From Edaphosphingomonas laterariae (GTDB lineage Bacteria > Pseudomonadota > Alphaproteobacteria > Sphingomonadales > Sphingomonadaceae): a stretch of DNA of 54,710 nucleotides. A program made the translations under genes and the position numbers. Location: positions 1 to 54,710 of the forward strand of contig NZ_FZOS01000025.1 in the NCBI RefSeq assembly GCF_900188165.1, given 5' to 3'. This document shows, in pieces, positions 6,992 to 17,272 of this stretch. How positions within the stretch are numbered: the first letter of the stretch is position 1; each line of letters opens with the position of its first letter. The notes beneath the pieces are model-generated. The model was not told where the DNA came from. It saw nothing but the letters and a program-made list of their open reading frames with translations, and searched no databases.

Positions 6992-8278
6992 TCAGCGCTG
7001 GGTCAGCGGCACGTAATCGCGCTGCGTGTGGCCCGTGTAAAGCTGACGCGGACGGCCGATCTTCTGCTCGGGATCGGCGATCATTTCGTTCCACTGCGCA
7101 ACCCAGCCGACGGTGCGGGCAAGGGCGAAGAGCACGGTGAACATCGTGGTCGGGAAGCCGATCGCCGACAGAATCACGCCCGAATAGAAGTCGACATTCG
7201 GGTAGAGCTTCTTCTCGACGAAATAGGGATCGGTCAGCGCGATCTCTTCGAGCTTGCGGGCGACGTCGAGGATCGGATCGTTCTTGCCGAGCTTAGCGAG
7301 CACTTCCGTCGCAGCCTTGCCGAGCACCTTCGCGCGCGGATCGTAGTTCTTGTAGACGCGGTGGCCGAAGCCCATCAGGCGGAACGGATCGTCCTTGTTC
7401 TTGGCGCGGGCGATATATTCCGGGATGCGATCGATATGGCCGATTTCGCGCAGCATGTTGAGCGCGGCTTCGTTCGCGCCACCGTGCGCCGGGCCCCACA
7501 GGCAGGCGATGCCGGCCGCGATGCAGGCGAACGGGTTGGCGCCCGACGAACCGGCGAGACGGACGGTCGATGTCGACGCGTTCTGCTCGTGATCGGCGTG
7601 CAGGATGAAGATCTTGTCCATCGCCGCTTCGACGACCGGATCGATCTCATATTCCTCGGCCGGAACCGAGAAGGTCATGTTGAGGAAGTTGCCGGTGTAG
7701 GACAGGTTGTTCTTCGGATAGACGAAGGGCTGACCGACCGAATATTTGTAGGCCATGGCCGCGATCGTCGGGATCTTGGCGATCAGGCGGTGGCTGGCGA
7801 CGAGCCGCTGGTGCGGATCGGCGATGTCGGTCGAGTCGTGGTAGAAGGCCGAAAGCGCGCCGACCACGCCGCACATCACCGCCATCGGGTGCGCGTCGCG
7901 GCGGAAACCGCGATAGAACTGGGCCAGCTGCTCGTGCACCATGGTGTGGCGCGTGATCGTGCCGCTGAACTTCTCCAGCTCCGCCTTCGACGGCAGTTCG
8001 CCGTTCAGCAGCAGATAGCTCAATTCCATGAAGTTCGACTGTTCGGCCAGCTGATCGATCGGATAGCCGCGGTGCAGCAGAACGCCCTGATCGCCATCGA
8101 TGAAGGTGATCTTCGATTCGCAGCTTGCGGTGGAGGTGAAGCCGGGATCGTAGGTGAACGCGCCCGTGTTGCCATAGAGCTTGCGGATGTCGATCACGTC
8201 GGGGCCGACGCTGCCGGAAAGAATCTTATATTCCGACGCCTTGCCGCCGAGTTCAACTTTGGCGCTGCTATCGCCCAT
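6992..8278 (-). CDS. gltA: Citrate synthase
   Basis: A 428-residue type II citrate synthase, which condenses oxaloacetate and acetyl-CoA in the first step of the TCA cycle. Family marks include [19 protein letters not shown] (about 45-63), the catalytic His region [13 protein letters not shown] (about 266-278), GFGHRVYK (about 305-312), and the Asp region VDFYSG with the C-terminal [11 protein letters not shown]. The length matches the proteobacterial hexameric form. The chosen ATG at 8278 gives [12 protein letters not shown], normal for the family. It lies 22 bp downstream of gltX on the same strand, so the two may be co-transcribed, and it ends at a clear terminator. Confidence 0.98.
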   Translation of the reverse strand: MGDSSAKVELGGKASEYKILSGSVGPDVIDIRKLYGNTGAFTYDPGFTSTASCESKITFIDGDQGVLLHRGYPIDQLAEQSNFMELSYLLLNGELPSKAELEKFSGTITRHTMVHEQLAQFYRGFRRDAHPMAVMCGVVGALSAFYHDSTDIADPHQRLVASHRLIAKIPTIAAMAYKYSVGQPFVYPKNNLSYTGNFLNMTFSVPAEEYEIDPVVEAAMDKIFILHADHEQNASTSTVRLAGSSGANPFACIAAGIACLWGPAHGGANEAALNMLREIGHIDRIPEYIARAKNKDDPFRLMGFGHRVYKNYDPRAKVLGKAATEVLAKLGKNDPILDVARKLEEIALTDPYFVEKKLYPNVDFYSGVILSAIGFPTTMFTVLFALARTVGWVAQWNEMIADPEQKIGRPRQLYTGHTQRDYVPLTQR

Positions 8279-8300
8279 CGGGCTTTCTCCTTCTATCCAC

Positions 8301-9749
8301 TCAGGCGCGCGGGCGCGCCAATTGATCGGCCAACCGGCCCAGGCTCTCCTCGCGACCGAGCAGAACCAGAACGTCGAAAATACCGGGGGATGTGGACCGG
8401 CCGGTGAGCGCCGCACGCAGCGGCTGCGCCACCTTGCCGAGCCCCAGGCCGGCAGCCTCCGCAACTTCGCGGACCGCCGCCTCCAGAGCAGGAGCGGTCC
8501 ATTCGGATACGGACGCGATCGCACGCTCGGCCGAGGCCAGGACGGTGATCGCGGCAGCGTCTAGCAGGCTCGCGGCGCGTTCGTCCATGTCTATAGGGCG
8601 AGTGCGAAACAGGAATGTTGCGGCATCTGCAAGATCGCCCAAATCCTTAGCGCGCGGTTGCAAAAACGGCATGGCGCGTTGCAGCAATTGCATGTCCGCG
8701 TCGGCGAGTTCGCGACCGATCAGGCCCTCGACGCGGCTCTGCGCGAGTCCCGCCAGCCGGGCGGCATCGGCCTCGCGGATATAATGCCCGTTGAGGTTTT
8801 CGAGCTTCTTGAGATCGAAGCGCGAGGGCGAGCGGCCGACACCGGCAAGATCGAACCATTCCACCGCTTCGTCGCGGCTGATGATTTCCGCGTCGCCATG
8901 GCCCCAGCCGAGCCGCAGCAGATAATTGTTGAGCGCCTCGGGCAGGATACCGAGTTCGTCGCGATAGGCGTCGACACCAAGCGCGCCGTGGCGCTTGGAC
9001 AGCTTGGCCCCGTCCGCGCCGTGGATCAGCGGGACATGGGCATAGACCGGTTCCGGCCAGTCCATCGCCCGAATGATGCCGAGCTGGCGGAAGGCGTTGT
9101 TGAGGTGATCGTCGCCACGAATGACGTGGGTGACGCCCATGTCGTGATCGTCAACGACGACGGCCAGCATATAAGTGGGGGTGCCGTCGGAACGGAGCAG
9201 GATCATGTCGTCCAGCTCGGCATTCTTCACCGTCACCGATCCCTGCACGCGATCATGGATCGTCGTTTCGCCCTCACGCTCCGCCTTCAGGCGGATGACG
9301 AAGGGGGCGCCGGCCGGCGCTTCGGCCGGATCGCGGTCGCGCCAGCGGCCGTCATAGCGCAGCGGCTGCTTGGCGGCGCGCTGCTGCTCGCGCAATTCGG
9401 CCAGCTCCTCGGGCGTGGCGAAGCACTTATAGGCATGGCCCGTGCTGAGCATCTGGTTCGCCACTTCGGCATGGCGCGCGGCGCGGGCGAACTGGAAAAC
9501 TGGCTCCTCATCGCCTTCGAGACCGAGCCAGGCGAGGCCGTCGAGAATCGCGTCGATCGCCGGCTGGGTGGAACGCGCGCGGTCCGTATCTTCGATCCGC
9601 AACAGGAAGCGGCCGCCATGGTGGCGGGCGAAGAGATAGTTGAACAACGCTGTGCGCGCGCCGCCGATATGCAGGAATCCGGTTGGGGATGGCGCGAAAC
9701 GGGTGACGACGGGCCGGGTTTCTGCGGAATTGTCAGTGCTTGCGCCCAC
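8301..9749 (-). CDS. gltX: Glutamate--tRNA ligase
   Basis: A 482-residue class I aminoacyl-tRNA synthetase that charges tRNA-Glu. The HIGH-type motif reads [19 protein letters not shown] near residue 20, and the KMSKS-type motif reads KLSKRHG near 250. The C-terminal third is the helical anticodon-binding domain. No ATG lies near the family start. A GTG at 9749, preceded at good distance by GGAGAAA, gives a short leader ([13 protein letters not shown]) before the first strand, so I place the start there. The gene is divergent from comEC with only 27 bp between the two starts. Sphingomonads often carry two gltX copies; only one is in this window. Confidence 0.96.
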   Translation of the reverse strand: MGASTDNSAETRPVVTRFAPSPTGFLHIGGARTALFNYLFARHHGGRFLLRIEDTDRARSTQPAIDAILDGLAWLGLEGDEEPVFQFARAARHAEVANQMLSTGHAYKCFATPEELAELREQQRAAKQPLRYDGRWRDRDPAEAPAGAPFVIRLKAEREGETTIHDRVQGSVTVKNAELDDMILLRSDGTPTYMLAVVVDDHDMGVTHVIRGDDHLNNAFRQLGIIRAMDWPEPVYAHVPLIHGADGAKLSKRHGALGVDAYRDELGILPEALNNYLLRLGWGHGDAEIISRDEAVEWFDLAGVGRSPSRFDLKKLENLNGHYIREADAARLAGLAQSRVEGLIGRELADADMQLLQRAMPFLQPRAKDLGDLADAATFLFRTRPIDMDERAASLLDAAAITVLASAERAIASVSEWTAPALEAAVREVAEAAGLGLGKVAQPLRAALTGRSTSPGIFDVLVLLGREESLGRLADQLARPRA

Positions 9750-9776
9750 GCGCGCTTTCTCCAAGGATGGCTGGGC

Positions 9777-11915
9777 ATGGCCAGCGAATTCGGCACCGCC
9801 CCTAGCATGGCTTCCCCGGCGCGACAAACCGCGCGCGGTCGCCTTTTCGTCGGCGCTTTGGATGGGCTGGAAAGCTGGCTGGATGGCGAGCGCGATCAGC
9901 TGTTCCTGTGGCTGCCGGTGGCGCTGGGCGCGGGGGTCGCGGCCTGGTTCCTGCTGCCGGATGCGGCACGATGGCTGGCCTTCATCTTCACCGCCCTCGG
10001 CATCGCGGCCGGATTCGCGCTGCTGCCGGCGGGCGGGCGGCTGCGCCGGGCGGGCATCGTCGCCACCATCGCGATGGCGCTGGGCTGCGCCTTGATCTGG
10101 GCGCGGGCCGAACGAGTCGCTGCACCGCGTCTCGATCGGCCGGTGGTGACGGCGGTCGAAGGCCGAGTCGTCGCCGTCGATCGCCTTGCCGCGCGCGATC
10201 TGGTCCGGCTGACCATCGAACCCGCCGCCCCGGCGGATTTGCCGACGCGCATCCGGGTCAATGTGGCGACAGCGGACATGCCGGACGATGTTTCGCCGGG
10301 ATCGCGCGTTGCGCTGCGCGCCCGGCTGATGCCGCCGCCGGGGCCGGCGGTGCCGGGCAGCTATGATTTTGCCCGTGTCGCGTGGTTTCAGGGGCTGGGC
10401 GCCACCGGCCGCGCGATCGGGCCGGTGGCGCTGGCCGGGGCAGGGGAAGCGGCCGGGATCTGGCCGACGATCATGGGGTGGCGCGCAAACCTTTCGGGCC
10501 ATGTGCAGGGCCAGCTGGCCGGCAGCGAGGGCGGGATTGCCGCCGCGCTTGCCACCGGCGATCAGGGCGGGATCGCCGAAGCCGATGCCGAAGCGATGCG
10601 GCGCTCCGGCCTTGCGCACCTCCTGTCGATCAGCGGCCTTCATGTCACGGCGGTCATCGGGGCGACGATGCTGCTGGTGCTCCGGCTGCTGGCTCTCAGC
10701 CCGGCGCTCGCGCTGCGCCTGCCGCTGCCGTTGATCGCCGCCGCGGCCGGGGCGGTGGCCGGCATCGGCTATACGCTGCTGGCCGGGGCCGAGGTGCCGA
10801 CGGTGCGATCCTGCATCGCCGCGCTGCTGGTGCTGATCGGGATCGCGATGGGGCGCGACGCGATCACCCTGCGGCTGGTCGCGGCGGGCGCGTTGATCGT
10901 GCTGCTGCTATGGCCCGAGGCGCTGGTGGGGGCGAGCTTCCAGCTGAGCTTCGCGGCCGTCACCGCGATCGTGGCGATCCACGAACATCCCGGCCTGCGC
11001 GCCTTGCTCGCCCGGCGGGAGGAGGGGGCGATGGCGCGCTGGGCGCGTGCGCTGGGGGCGCTGGTGCTGACCGGCTTGGCGGTGGAAGTGGCGCTTGCGC
11101 CGATCGCGCTGTTCCATTTCCACAAAGCGGGCCTCTATGGCGCGCTCGCCAATGTCGTCGCCATTCCGCTGACCACCTTCGTCATCATGCCGTTCGAGGC
11201 GCTGGCCTTGCTGCTCGATCTGGCGGGGCTGGGCGCGCCGGCATGGTGGATTGTGGGGAAGGCACTGGCGCTGCTGCTTTGGCTTGCCCATCTGGTCGCG
11301 GGGCTGCCGGGGGCGGTGGCGGCGCTGCCTTCGCTTGCCACCGGCGCGTTCGCGCTGATGGTCGGCGGCGGGCTGTGGATCGCGCTATGGCGCACCCGTG
11401 CGCGCCGGATGGGTATCCTGCCGCTGGCGGCCGGGGCGATCTGGGCGGTGGCGACGCCGGCACCCGATCTGCTGATCACCGGCGATGGCCGCCATGTGGC
11501 GATCCGTGAAGCCGACGGCCGGATCGCGCTGCTGCGGCCCCGCGCCGGCGATTATGTGCGCGACATGCTGGGCGAAGCCGCCGGCACCGAAGCGGATGCA
11601 CTGGCCTTCGACGATCGGCCGAACATGGCCTGCGGCCCGGATCTGTGCCGCGCCACGCTGCGGCGCGATGGCCGCGACTGGACGGTGCTCGCCACCCGAT
11701 CGCCCTATCTGGTCGATATCGCGGCGATGAACCGCGCCTGCGCCACCGCCGATATCGTGATCAGCGATCGTCGCCTGCCACGAAGCTGCCGTCCGCGCTG
11801 GCTGAAGGCGGATCGGTCGTTGCTGGCGCGTACGGGTGGCATCGCGATCCACCTCGACACCGGCGGCGTGCGGACGGTGCAGGACATGCGTCGCGGCAAG
11901 CCCTGGGCGGAATAG
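9777..11915 (+). CDS. comEC: ComEC/Rec2-type DNA uptake channel protein
   Basis: A 712-residue inner-membrane protein of the ComEC/Rec2 family, the channel that passes single-stranded DNA into the cytoplasm during natural transformation. An N-terminal hydrophobic pair (about 40-95) is followed by an OB-like periplasmic domain (about 115-210). The competence domain then carries the signature [18 protein letters not shown] (about 275-295) and several membrane helices up to about 545. The C-terminal region (about 555-712) looks like the beta-lactamase-like domain, but the metal motif HxHxDH is not apparent, as is common in alphaproteobacteria. The ATG at 9777 has AAGGA upstream. No other competence genes are nearby. 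Confidence 0.93.
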   Translation: MASEFGTAPSMASPARQTARGRLFVGALDGLESWLDGERDQLFLWLPVALGAGVAAWFLLPDAARWLAFIFTALGIAAGFALLPAGGRLRRAGIVATIAMALGCALIWARAERVAAPRLDRPVVTAVEGRVVAVDRLAARDLVRLTIEPAAPADLPTRIRVNVATADMPDDVSPGSRVALRARLMPPPGPAVPGSYDFARVAWFQGLGATGRAIGPVALAGAGEAAGIWPTIMGWRANLSGHVQGQLAGSEGGIAAALATGDQGGIAEADAEAMRRSGLAHLLSISGLHVTAVIGATMLLVLRLLALSPALALRLPLPLIAAAAGAVAGIGYTLLAGAEVPTVRSCIAALLVLIGIAMGRDAITLRLVAAGALIVLLLWPEALVGASFQLSFAAVTAIVAIHEHPGLRALLARREEGAMARWARALGALVLTGLAVEVALAPIALFHFHKAGLYGALANVVAIPLTTFVIMPFEALALLLDLAGLGAPAWWIVGKALALLLWLAHLVAGLPGAVAALPSLATGAFALMVGGGLWIALWRTRARRMGILPLAAGAIWAVATPAPDLLITGDGRHVAIREADGRIALLRPRAGDYVRDMLGEAAGTEADALAFDDRPNMACGPDLCRATLRRDGRDWTVLATRSPYLVDIAAMNRACATADIVISDRRLPRSCRPRWLKADRSLLARTGGIAIHLDTGGVRTVQDMRRGKPWAE

Positions 11916-12007
11916 GGCAGGCGGGCAGTGGCTTCGGCATTGCCAGCGCGCTGCGCCTCGCCCAATAGGCGCGCGAGCAACAGACAGGCTATGGCGGGAG
12001 GCCACGC

Positions 12008-12775
12008 ATGACACGGATCGGCATCATCGGCGCGGGTGGACGGATGGGCCGTGCGATCGCGGCAGCGATCGGCGATGTCGATGCCAGCGTCGCGGGTGGC
12101 ATCGACCGGCCCGGAACCGATCCGCAGGCGCTGGGCGGGGTCGCCCTGTTGGCGGATGCCGCCGCGCTGGCCGGGGCGAGCGACGTGATGGTCGATTTCT
12201 CTTCGCCATCGGCGCTTCAGGCCCATCTCGACGCCGCCATCGCCAATGGCACGCCGATCGTCATCGGCACGACCGGCCTTGCAGCGGAGCATCATGCCGC
12301 GATCGACGCGGCGGCAAAGTCGGTCGCGGTGCTGCAGGCGTTCAACACCTCGCTGGGCGTGAACCTGCTCGCCCATCTCGTTCGCGAGGCTGCGGCGCGG
12401 CTGGGCAGCGACTGGGATATCGAGATCGTCGAGATGCACCATCGCCACAAGGTGGATGCGCCGTCGGGCACGGGTATCCTGCTGGGCGAGGCCGCGGCAG
12501 CCGGGCGGCAGGTGGCGCTGGCCGACGTGTCGGTGCGCGGCCGCGACGGGATCACCGGCGAACGGCCCGAAGGCGCGATCGGCTTCGCGGTGCTGCGCGG
12601 CGGATCGGTTGCCGGGGACCATGAGGTCATATTCGCCGGCGAAGGCGAGCGGATCGAACTGGGCCACCGCGCGGAAAGCCGGGCGATTTTCGCCCGTGGC
12701 GCGGTCAAGGCCGCGCTCTGGCTCGCCGGTAAGCCCGCCGGCCGCTATTCGATGAACGACGTTCTCGGCCTCTGA
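12008..12775 (+). CDS. dapB: 4-hydroxy-tetrahydrodipicolinate reductase
   Basis: A 255-residue cytosolic reductase of the lysine/diaminopimelate pathway that reduces hydroxy-tetrahydrodipicolinate with NAD(P)H. The N-terminal Rossmann motif is GIIGAGGRMGRAI (residues 5-17). The substrate and catalytic motif EMHHRHKVDAPSGT lies at 142-155. The C-terminus ends with GRYSMNDVLGL, as in the family. GGGAGG precedes the ATG at normal distance. The endonuclease III gene starts 7 bp after the stop and is probably co-transcribed. Confidence 0.97.
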   Translation: MTRIGIIGAGGRMGRAIAAAIGDVDASVAGGIDRPGTDPQALGGVALLADAAALAGASDVMVDFSSPSALQAHLDAAIANGTPIVIGTTGLAAEHHAAIDAAAKSVAVLQAFNTSLGVNLLAHLVREAAARLGSDWDIEIVEMHHRHKVDAPSGTGILLGEAAAAGRQVALADVSVRGRDGITGERPEGAIGFAVLRGGSVAGDHEVIFAGEGERIELGHRAESRAIFARGAVKAALWLAGKPAGRYSMNDVLGL

Positions 12776-12782
12776 GCGGGCG

Positions 12783-13442
12783 ATGAAGCGCGACGACGTC
12801 TTTGAATTCTACCGGCGGCTGGCGGAGGCCAATCCGTCGCCGGAAACCGAGCTTGAATATACCAACGCCTATACGCTTCTCGTCGCCGTCGCGCTTTCCG
12901 CGCAGGCGACGGACGTGGGCGTCAACAAGGCGACGCGCCGGCTGTTCGCGGAGGTGGATACGCCGCAGACGATGCTCGACCTTGGGGAAGAGGGGCTGCG
13001 CGAACACATCAAGACGATCGGCCTGTTCAACACCAAGGCGAAGAATGTCATCGCCGCCGCGCGCATCCTCGTCGACAAATATGACGGCGAAGTGCCGCGC
13101 GATCGCGCCGCGCTGGAGGAATTGCCGGGGGTTGGCCGCAAGACCGCCAATGTCGTGCTCAACACCGCCTTTGGCGAAGAAACCTTCGCCGTCGACACGC
13201 ATATTTTCCGTGTCGGGAACCGCACGGGGCTCGCCAAGGGCAAGACGCCGCTCGCCGTCGAACTGAAGCTGGACAAGGTGACGCCCGGGCCGTTTCGGCG
13301 CGGCGCTCACCACTGGTTAATCCTGCATGGCCGATATATCTGCAAGGCCCGGCGGCCGGAATGCTGGCGCTGCCCGGTGGCGGATCTGTGCGCCTTCAAG
13401 CCCAAGACGCCGGCACCCGCCGGGGCCAAGGTTTCAGCCTGA
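12783..13442 (+). CDS. nth: Endonuclease III (base excision repair)
   Basis: A 219-residue DNA glycosylase/AP lyase that removes oxidised pyrimidines. The helix-hairpin-helix motif LPGVGRKTANVVLN holds the catalytic Lys120, and the catalytic Asp138 lies in AVDTHIFRV, both at the numbers used for the E. coli enzyme. A C-terminal iron-sulfur loop is present with Cys187, Cys194, Cys197 and Cys203 (C-x6-C-x2-C-x5-C). All key residues are intact, and the length is slightly above the E. coli protein because of a Pro/Ala-rich tail. It follows dapB by 7 bp. Confidence 0.97.
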   Translation: MKRDDVFEFYRRLAEANPSPETELEYTNAYTLLVAVALSAQATDVGVNKATRRLFAEVDTPQTMLDLGEEGLREHIKTIGLFNTKAKNVIAAARILVDKYDGEVPRDRAALEELPGVGRKTANVVLNTAFGEETFAVDTHIFRVGNRTGLAKGKTPLAVELKLDKVTPGPFRRGAHHWLILHGRYICKARRPECWRCPVADLCAFKPKTPAPAGAKVSA

Positions 13443-13493
13443 CGGGTCCGTCACGATAGGGTAGGACCGGATGGGCCGGACAGGAGATCGATC

Positions 13494-13883
13494 ATGAAGA
13501 TGACAGCGATCATTGCGCTCGGGTTCGTCGCGGTGGCGGCGTTGCCCGGGGCGGCGTCGGCGAAGGAGAAGGCCGACAATCTGGTGGTCAAGGCGGGCGC
13601 GCAGCCGCTCAACTGCGTCAACCTGCGCCAGATACGCGAAACCAAGGTGCTGAACGACAGCACGATCGACTTCCACATGAACGGCGGCAAGATCTACCGG
13701 AACAGCTTGCCGGGGCGCTGCCCGCAGCTGGGGTTCGAAGAACGCTTCGCCTACAAGACGTCGCTGAGCCAGCTCTGCTCCACCGACATCATCACCGTGC
13801 TCACCACCATGGGCGGGCCGGGGCTCAACCGGGGCGCCAGTTGCGGCCTTGGTCAGTTCCAGGAAATGGAAGCGAAGAAGTAA
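13494..13883 (+). CDS. Small exported protein with conserved cysteines (DUF6491-like)
   Basis: A 129-residue exported protein with a signal peptide (residues 1-22, cleavage after ASA). The mature part holds Cys residues in the phrases [32 protein letters not shown] and GASCGLGQF. Its pattern of a Cys, an RQIR stretch, a DSTIDFHM strand and a GGKIYRN strand resembles a family of small alphaproteobacterial periplasmic proteins that I recall as DUF6491; this label is from memory. No function is known. AGGAGAT precedes the ATG. It stands alone 51 bp after nth and is followed by a hairpin. Confidence 0.8.
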   Translation: MKMTAIIALGFVAVAALPGAASAKEKADNLVVKAGAQPLNCVNLRQIRETKVLNDSTIDFHMNGGKIYRNSLPGRCPQLGFEERFAYKTSLSQLCSTDIITVLTTMGGPGLNRGASCGLGQFQEMEAKK

Positions 13884-13889
13884 ACATAA

Positions 13890-13915
13890 CCCCGCCCGCG
13901 GATTTTCGCGCGGGG
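13890..13915 (+). terminator. GC-rich hairpin after the small exported protein
   Basis: CCCCGC (13890-13895) pairs with GCGGGG (13910-13915) around an inner CCGCGG/CGC arm and a TTTT loop, 7 bp after the stop. There is no T-tract after it, so its efficiency is uncertain. Confidence 0.5.
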
Positions 13916-13968
13916 CTGCCGATTTGGGCTGGCCCCGCGTTCCGGCCTTTGCTAAGCGCCCTCGCCTG

Positions 13969-14045
<77 letters not shown>

Positions 14046-14108
14046 TCTCCCTACATCGTCGGTCGCCGCTGCCCGGATGGGATGCGCGGCATGGCCTTGG
14101 GCGGACGT

Positions 14109-15224
14109 TCAGTCGTTTCTGGCAATCGTTACGTCCAGTTGTGTCGTCACATGTTCGGCGATGGCCAGCGATGCCGTCAGGCCGGGGGATTCGATGCCGA
14201 ACAGGGCGACCAATCCGTCTTGTCCGTGCTGTTCGGGGCCGATGATGGCGAAGTCGGCCGCTGGTTCGCCGGGGCCGCTGAGCTTGGGGCGGATGCCGGC
14301 ATAGCCGGGGACGAGCCGGGCAGGATCGATTTCGGGCCAGATGCGCCGGGCGGCGGCAAGGAAGGCGGCGCCACGGGCGGGATCGACGGTATAGTCGACC
14401 GTGTCGATCCATTCGACATCGGGGCCGAACCGCGCCCGCCCGGCCAGATCCAGCGTCAGGTGCGTGCCAAGGCCGCCGGGGACGGGGACCGGATAGATCA
14501 GCCGATCGAACGGCACGCGGCCATAATCGAAATAGACGCCGCGCGCATAGCGGACGATCGGCACATGGCCGGCCATTCCGTCGGTGGCCGCCGCGAGCTT
14601 GTGCGCTTCGAGCCCGGCCGCATTGACGACGCGTCCTGCTACGACCGCCGGCGCCGCTTCGCCTTCGATATGCACGCCCCAGCCGGCGGGCGTGCGCGAC
14701 AATGCGGTCACGCGGGTTCGCGCGACGAAGCGGGCGCCATGGTCTTCGGCGTCGCCGAGCAGCGCCTGCATATAAGCGTGGGAATCGATGATGCCGGTCG
14801 ATGGCGACAGGATCGCTTCGTGGCAGCGCAGCTGTGGCTCGATCCGCTTGGCCTCGCTGGCGCCGAGCCGGACGAGATCGTCGACACCGGCAGCCGCGCC
14901 GGCGCCCGCGATTTCGTCGAGCACCGTCGATTGCGCCGGTTCGGCCGCGAAGATCAGCTTGCCGAGCCTGCTGTGCGGGACACCGCGATCCCGGCAATAT
15001 GCGTAAAGCAACTGCCGCCCGCGCGTGCAAAGCGCCGCCTTGAGCGGTGTCGTGCGATAATAGAGCCCGGCGTGGATCACCTCGCTGTTGCGCGCGCTTG
15101 TCGCGCTGCCGAAATGCGGTTCGCTGTCGAGGATCAGCGTTTCCAGCCCGGCGCGGGCCAGCGCGCGGCCGACGGCCAGCCCGATCACGCCGGCGCCCAC
15201 CACCACCGCGTCCACCTGCGTCAT
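14109..15224 (-). CDS. FAD-dependent oxidoreductase, LhgO-like
   Basis: A 371-residue flavoprotein of the DAO/L-2-hydroxyglutarate oxidase group. The FAD-binding Rossmann motif [20 protein letters not shown] lies at residues 4-23, followed by the family phrase [14 protein letters not shown] (about 43-56). Near the C-terminus, YAGIRPKL precedes DFAIIGPE and [17 protein letters not shown], which form the cofactor and substrate site. The family oxidises L-2-hydroxyglutarate or related hydroxy or amino acids, passing electrons to quinone or oxygen. The exact substrate cannot be read here. The start at 15224 fits the family; a longer frame upstream has no homologous sequence. Confidence 0.88.
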   Translation of the reverse strand: MTQVDAVVVGAGVIGLAVGRALARAGLETLILDSEPHFGSATSARNSEVIHAGLYYRTTPLKAALCTRGRQLLYAYCRDRGVPHSRLGKLIFAAEPAQSTVLDEIAGAGAAAGVDDLVRLGASEAKRIEPQLRCHEAILSPSTGIIDSHAYMQALLGDAEDHGARFVARTRVTALSRTPAGWGVHIEGEAAPAVVAGRVVNAAGLEAHKLAAATDGMAGHVPIVRYARGVYFDYGRVPFDRLIYPVPVPGGLGTHLTLDLAGRARFGPDVEWIDTVDYTVDPARGAAFLAAARRIWPEIDPARLVPGYAGIRPKLSGPGEPAADFAIIGPEQHGQDGLVALFGIESPGLTASLAIAEHVTTQLDVTIARND

Positions 15225-15328
15225 TTCAGCCCCGCCGGTCCATGAAGGTGCCGACACTGCGGCAGCTTGGCCCCGGCAACAATAGTCCCGACGGACCATG
15301 GGGGCTGCCCGGCGGCGGGGGGAGGGGG

Positions 15329-15346
15329 ACTGCCCCGTTGGGGTTA
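15329..15346. promoter_or_regulatory. GC-rich dyad upstream of the EPS locus
   Basis: ACTGCCCCGTTGGGGTTAG holds a CCCC-GTT-GGGG dyad about 105 bp before the first EPS-locus gene. It resembles the TACTCC...GGGG boxes in the other gaps of the locus but is the weakest match. The rest of the 227-bp gap shows no gene. Confidence 0.25.
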
Positions 15347-15451
15347 GCCCGGCGCGGCCGCCGAACCCGATGGAGCTAGGCTGAATGCGCGCATTCCACG
15401 GGCACGAACAAAGCTGTCATGCTCCGCCGAACTTGAACCAGGGATAGGTGC

Positions 15452-16390
15452 ATGGCCCTTCGATCGCCAGCTGTGAGCTTGGCCTTGCCGGTGTTCAACG
15501 GCGGGGATTATCTCGACGAGACGATCCGGTCGATTCAGGAGCAGACGTTCGGCGATTTCGAGCTGACCGTCACCGACAACGCATCGAGCGATGGCACGCC
15601 AGATATCGTGGCCGAACGCGCCGCAGGCGACCGGCGGATCCGGCTGGTGCGCAACCTGGTCAATATCGGCGCCGCGGCCAATTATAATCTGGGTTTCACC
15701 CACGCGACGGGCACCTATTTCAAATGGTGCGCGCACGATGATCGGCTCAGCCCGAATTTCCTCGATGCCTGCGTCCGCGTGTTGCGATCCCACGCCGATA
15801 CCGCCCTCGCTTTCGCGCCGACGCTGCGTATCGGCCCGGCCAACGAGATCATGCCGCCGGTCGGTGCCGAGACACCCGCCATCGAGGCGGAGGACGCGGC
15901 CGAGCGTTTCTGGCAGGCGCTGGAGCTGTCGGGCACATGTTTCCCGATCTTCGGCCTGTTCCGCCGGAGCGCGGTCGAGCGATCGACCCTGCACCGGCCT
16001 TATTATAGTTCGGATCGCGCCTTGCTGGCCGAAGCGGCGATCATCGGAAAGTTCCGGATCGCCGAGGATGCGATCTTCTACAATCGCGAGCATCCCGAGC
16101 GATCGATCAACATCGCCGATAAGGTGCAGCGCAGCCTGTGGCAGACCGGCCGGAAGAGCCGCGGGGCGGCGGCGGAGCATTTCCAGCTCGCCCGCCATCT
16201 GTTCGAAATCGCCGGCCGACATCCCGATCTCGTCTCGGCATCGCGGCTGCGCGCCCGGCTACTCCGCAGGAGCCTGCGCCCGCGCGAACTGGGCCGCTAC
16301 TGCCTCGAAATGACCAGCCTCGTATCGCCGGCGGCGGCCGGAGCGATCAAGGGCCTGGTCGTCGGCAACCCCGTTTCGCAGCGAGTTTGA
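15452..16390 (+). CDS. Family 2 glycosyltransferase
   Basis: A 312-residue cytosolic or membrane-associated GT-A fold transferase. The N-terminus VSLALPVFNGGDYLDETIRSI (about 8-28) and the phrase TVTDNASSDGT (about 46-56) are the nucleotide-sugar-binding part of family 2. The metal site reads CAHDDRLSPNFL (about 92-103), with DD in place of a strict DxD. The C-terminal part is helical and basic. It is the first gene of the plus-strand part of the EPS locus and lies 3 bp before the cytidylyltransferase gene. Donor and acceptor sugars cannot be deduced. Confidence 0.9.
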   Translation: MALRSPAVSLALPVFNGGDYLDETIRSIQEQTFGDFELTVTDNASSDGTPDIVAERAAGDRRIRLVRNLVNIGAAANYNLGFTHATGTYFKWCAHDDRLSPNFLDACVRVLRSHADTALAFAPTLRIGPANEIMPPVGAETPAIEAEDAAERFWQALELSGTCFPIFGLFRRSAVERSTLHRPYYSSDRALLAEAAIIGKFRIAEDAIFYNREHPERSINIADKVQRSLWQTGRKSRGAAAEHFQLARHLFEIAGRHPDLVSASRLRARLLRRSLRPRELGRYCLEMTSLVSPAAAGAIKGLVVGNPVSQRV

Positions 16391-16393
16391 ACG

Positions 16394-17272
16394 ATGAGCC
16401 AGCACCTTCCCCGCGTCAAAGTCGGCATTCTGGCCGGCGGCCTCGGTTCACGCCTGTCCGAAGAGACCGAGATCCGCCCCAAGCCCATGGTGGAGATCGG
16501 CGGAATGCCGATCATCTGGCACATCATGAATCTCTATTCGCATTATGGCTTCAACGATTTCAGCATCGCGCTCGGCTATAAGGGCGAACTGATCAAGCGG
16601 TGGTTCCGCGACTATTGCAATGTCTCCGGTTCGGTCACGCTGCGCACCCGCAGCGGCCAGCTGATCCAGCATTCGCCGGATGACGTGCCCGACTGGGATG
16701 TCCATCTGGTCGAAACCGGTGTCAGCGCCGGCACCGGCGGCCGGATCAAGAAGCTCGCCCCGTGGCTCGGGCCCAGCACCGCCATGGTGACCTGGTGCGA
16801 TGGCGTGGCGGACATCGACCTCCAGCGCCTGCTGGCCTTCCATCGCTCGCACGGCCGCCTCGCCACGCTCACCGCGGTGCGCCCGCCGGCGCGCTACGGC
16901 CATCTCGAATTCGAAGGCGATGCGATCACCTGCTTTTCCGAAAAACCCCAGATCGGCGAAGGCTGGATCAACGGGGCGTTCTTCGTGCTCGAGCCGCAGG
17001 TGATGGATTATATCGAGCATGATGAAGAGATGTTCGAGCAGGGTGCCTTGGCCCGGCTCGCCGAGGATGGCCAGTTGATGGCCTACCGCCACGAGTCCTT
17101 CTGGCAGTGCATGGACACGATGCGCGAGAAGAAAATCCTCAATGATTATTGGGAGTCGGGCAACGCCCCCTGGAAAATCTGGGAGGAACGGGACGGTGAA
17201 GATTCTGCTGACCGGGCATCTTGGTTACATCGGATCCATCCTGGCCTGGCGCCTGCTGGAACGCGATCATGA
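16394..17272 (+). CDS. rfbF: Glucose-1-phosphate cytidylyltransferase
   Basis: A 292-residue nucleotidyltransferase making CDP-glucose from CTP and glucose-1-phosphate, the entry step to CDP-sugars. Visible are the nucleotide loop VGILAGGLGSRLSEETEIRPKPM (split as LAGGLGSRL at about 14-22 and RPKPMVEIGG at about 28-37), VTWCDGVADIDL (about 134-145) and the C-terminal KILNDYWESGNAPWKIW. Family members usually end there, near 257-260 residues. This one runs about 35 residues further and overlaps the next gene by 77 bp, probably because the ancestral stop was lost. No CDP-glucose 4,6-dehydratase is recognisable in the window. Confidence 0.93.
   Translation: MSQHLPRVKVGILAGGLGSRLSEETEIRPKPMVEIGGMPIIWHIMNLYSHYGFNDFSIALGYKGELIKRWFRDYCNVSGSVTLRTRSGQLIQHSPDDVPDWDVHLVETGVSAGTGGRIKKLAPWLGPSTAMVTWCDGVADIDLQRLLAFHRSHGRLATLTAVRPPARYGHLEFEGDAITCFSEKPQIGEGWINGAFFVLEPQVMDYIEHDEEMFEQGALARLAEDGQLMAYRHESFWQCMDTMREKKILNDYWESGNAPWKIWEERDGEDSADRASWLHRIHPGLAPAGTRS

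Noticed and set aside
7028-8407. Plus-strand frame opposite gltA
   Set aside because: gltA is unambiguous on the minus strand; the other frame is a composition artefact.
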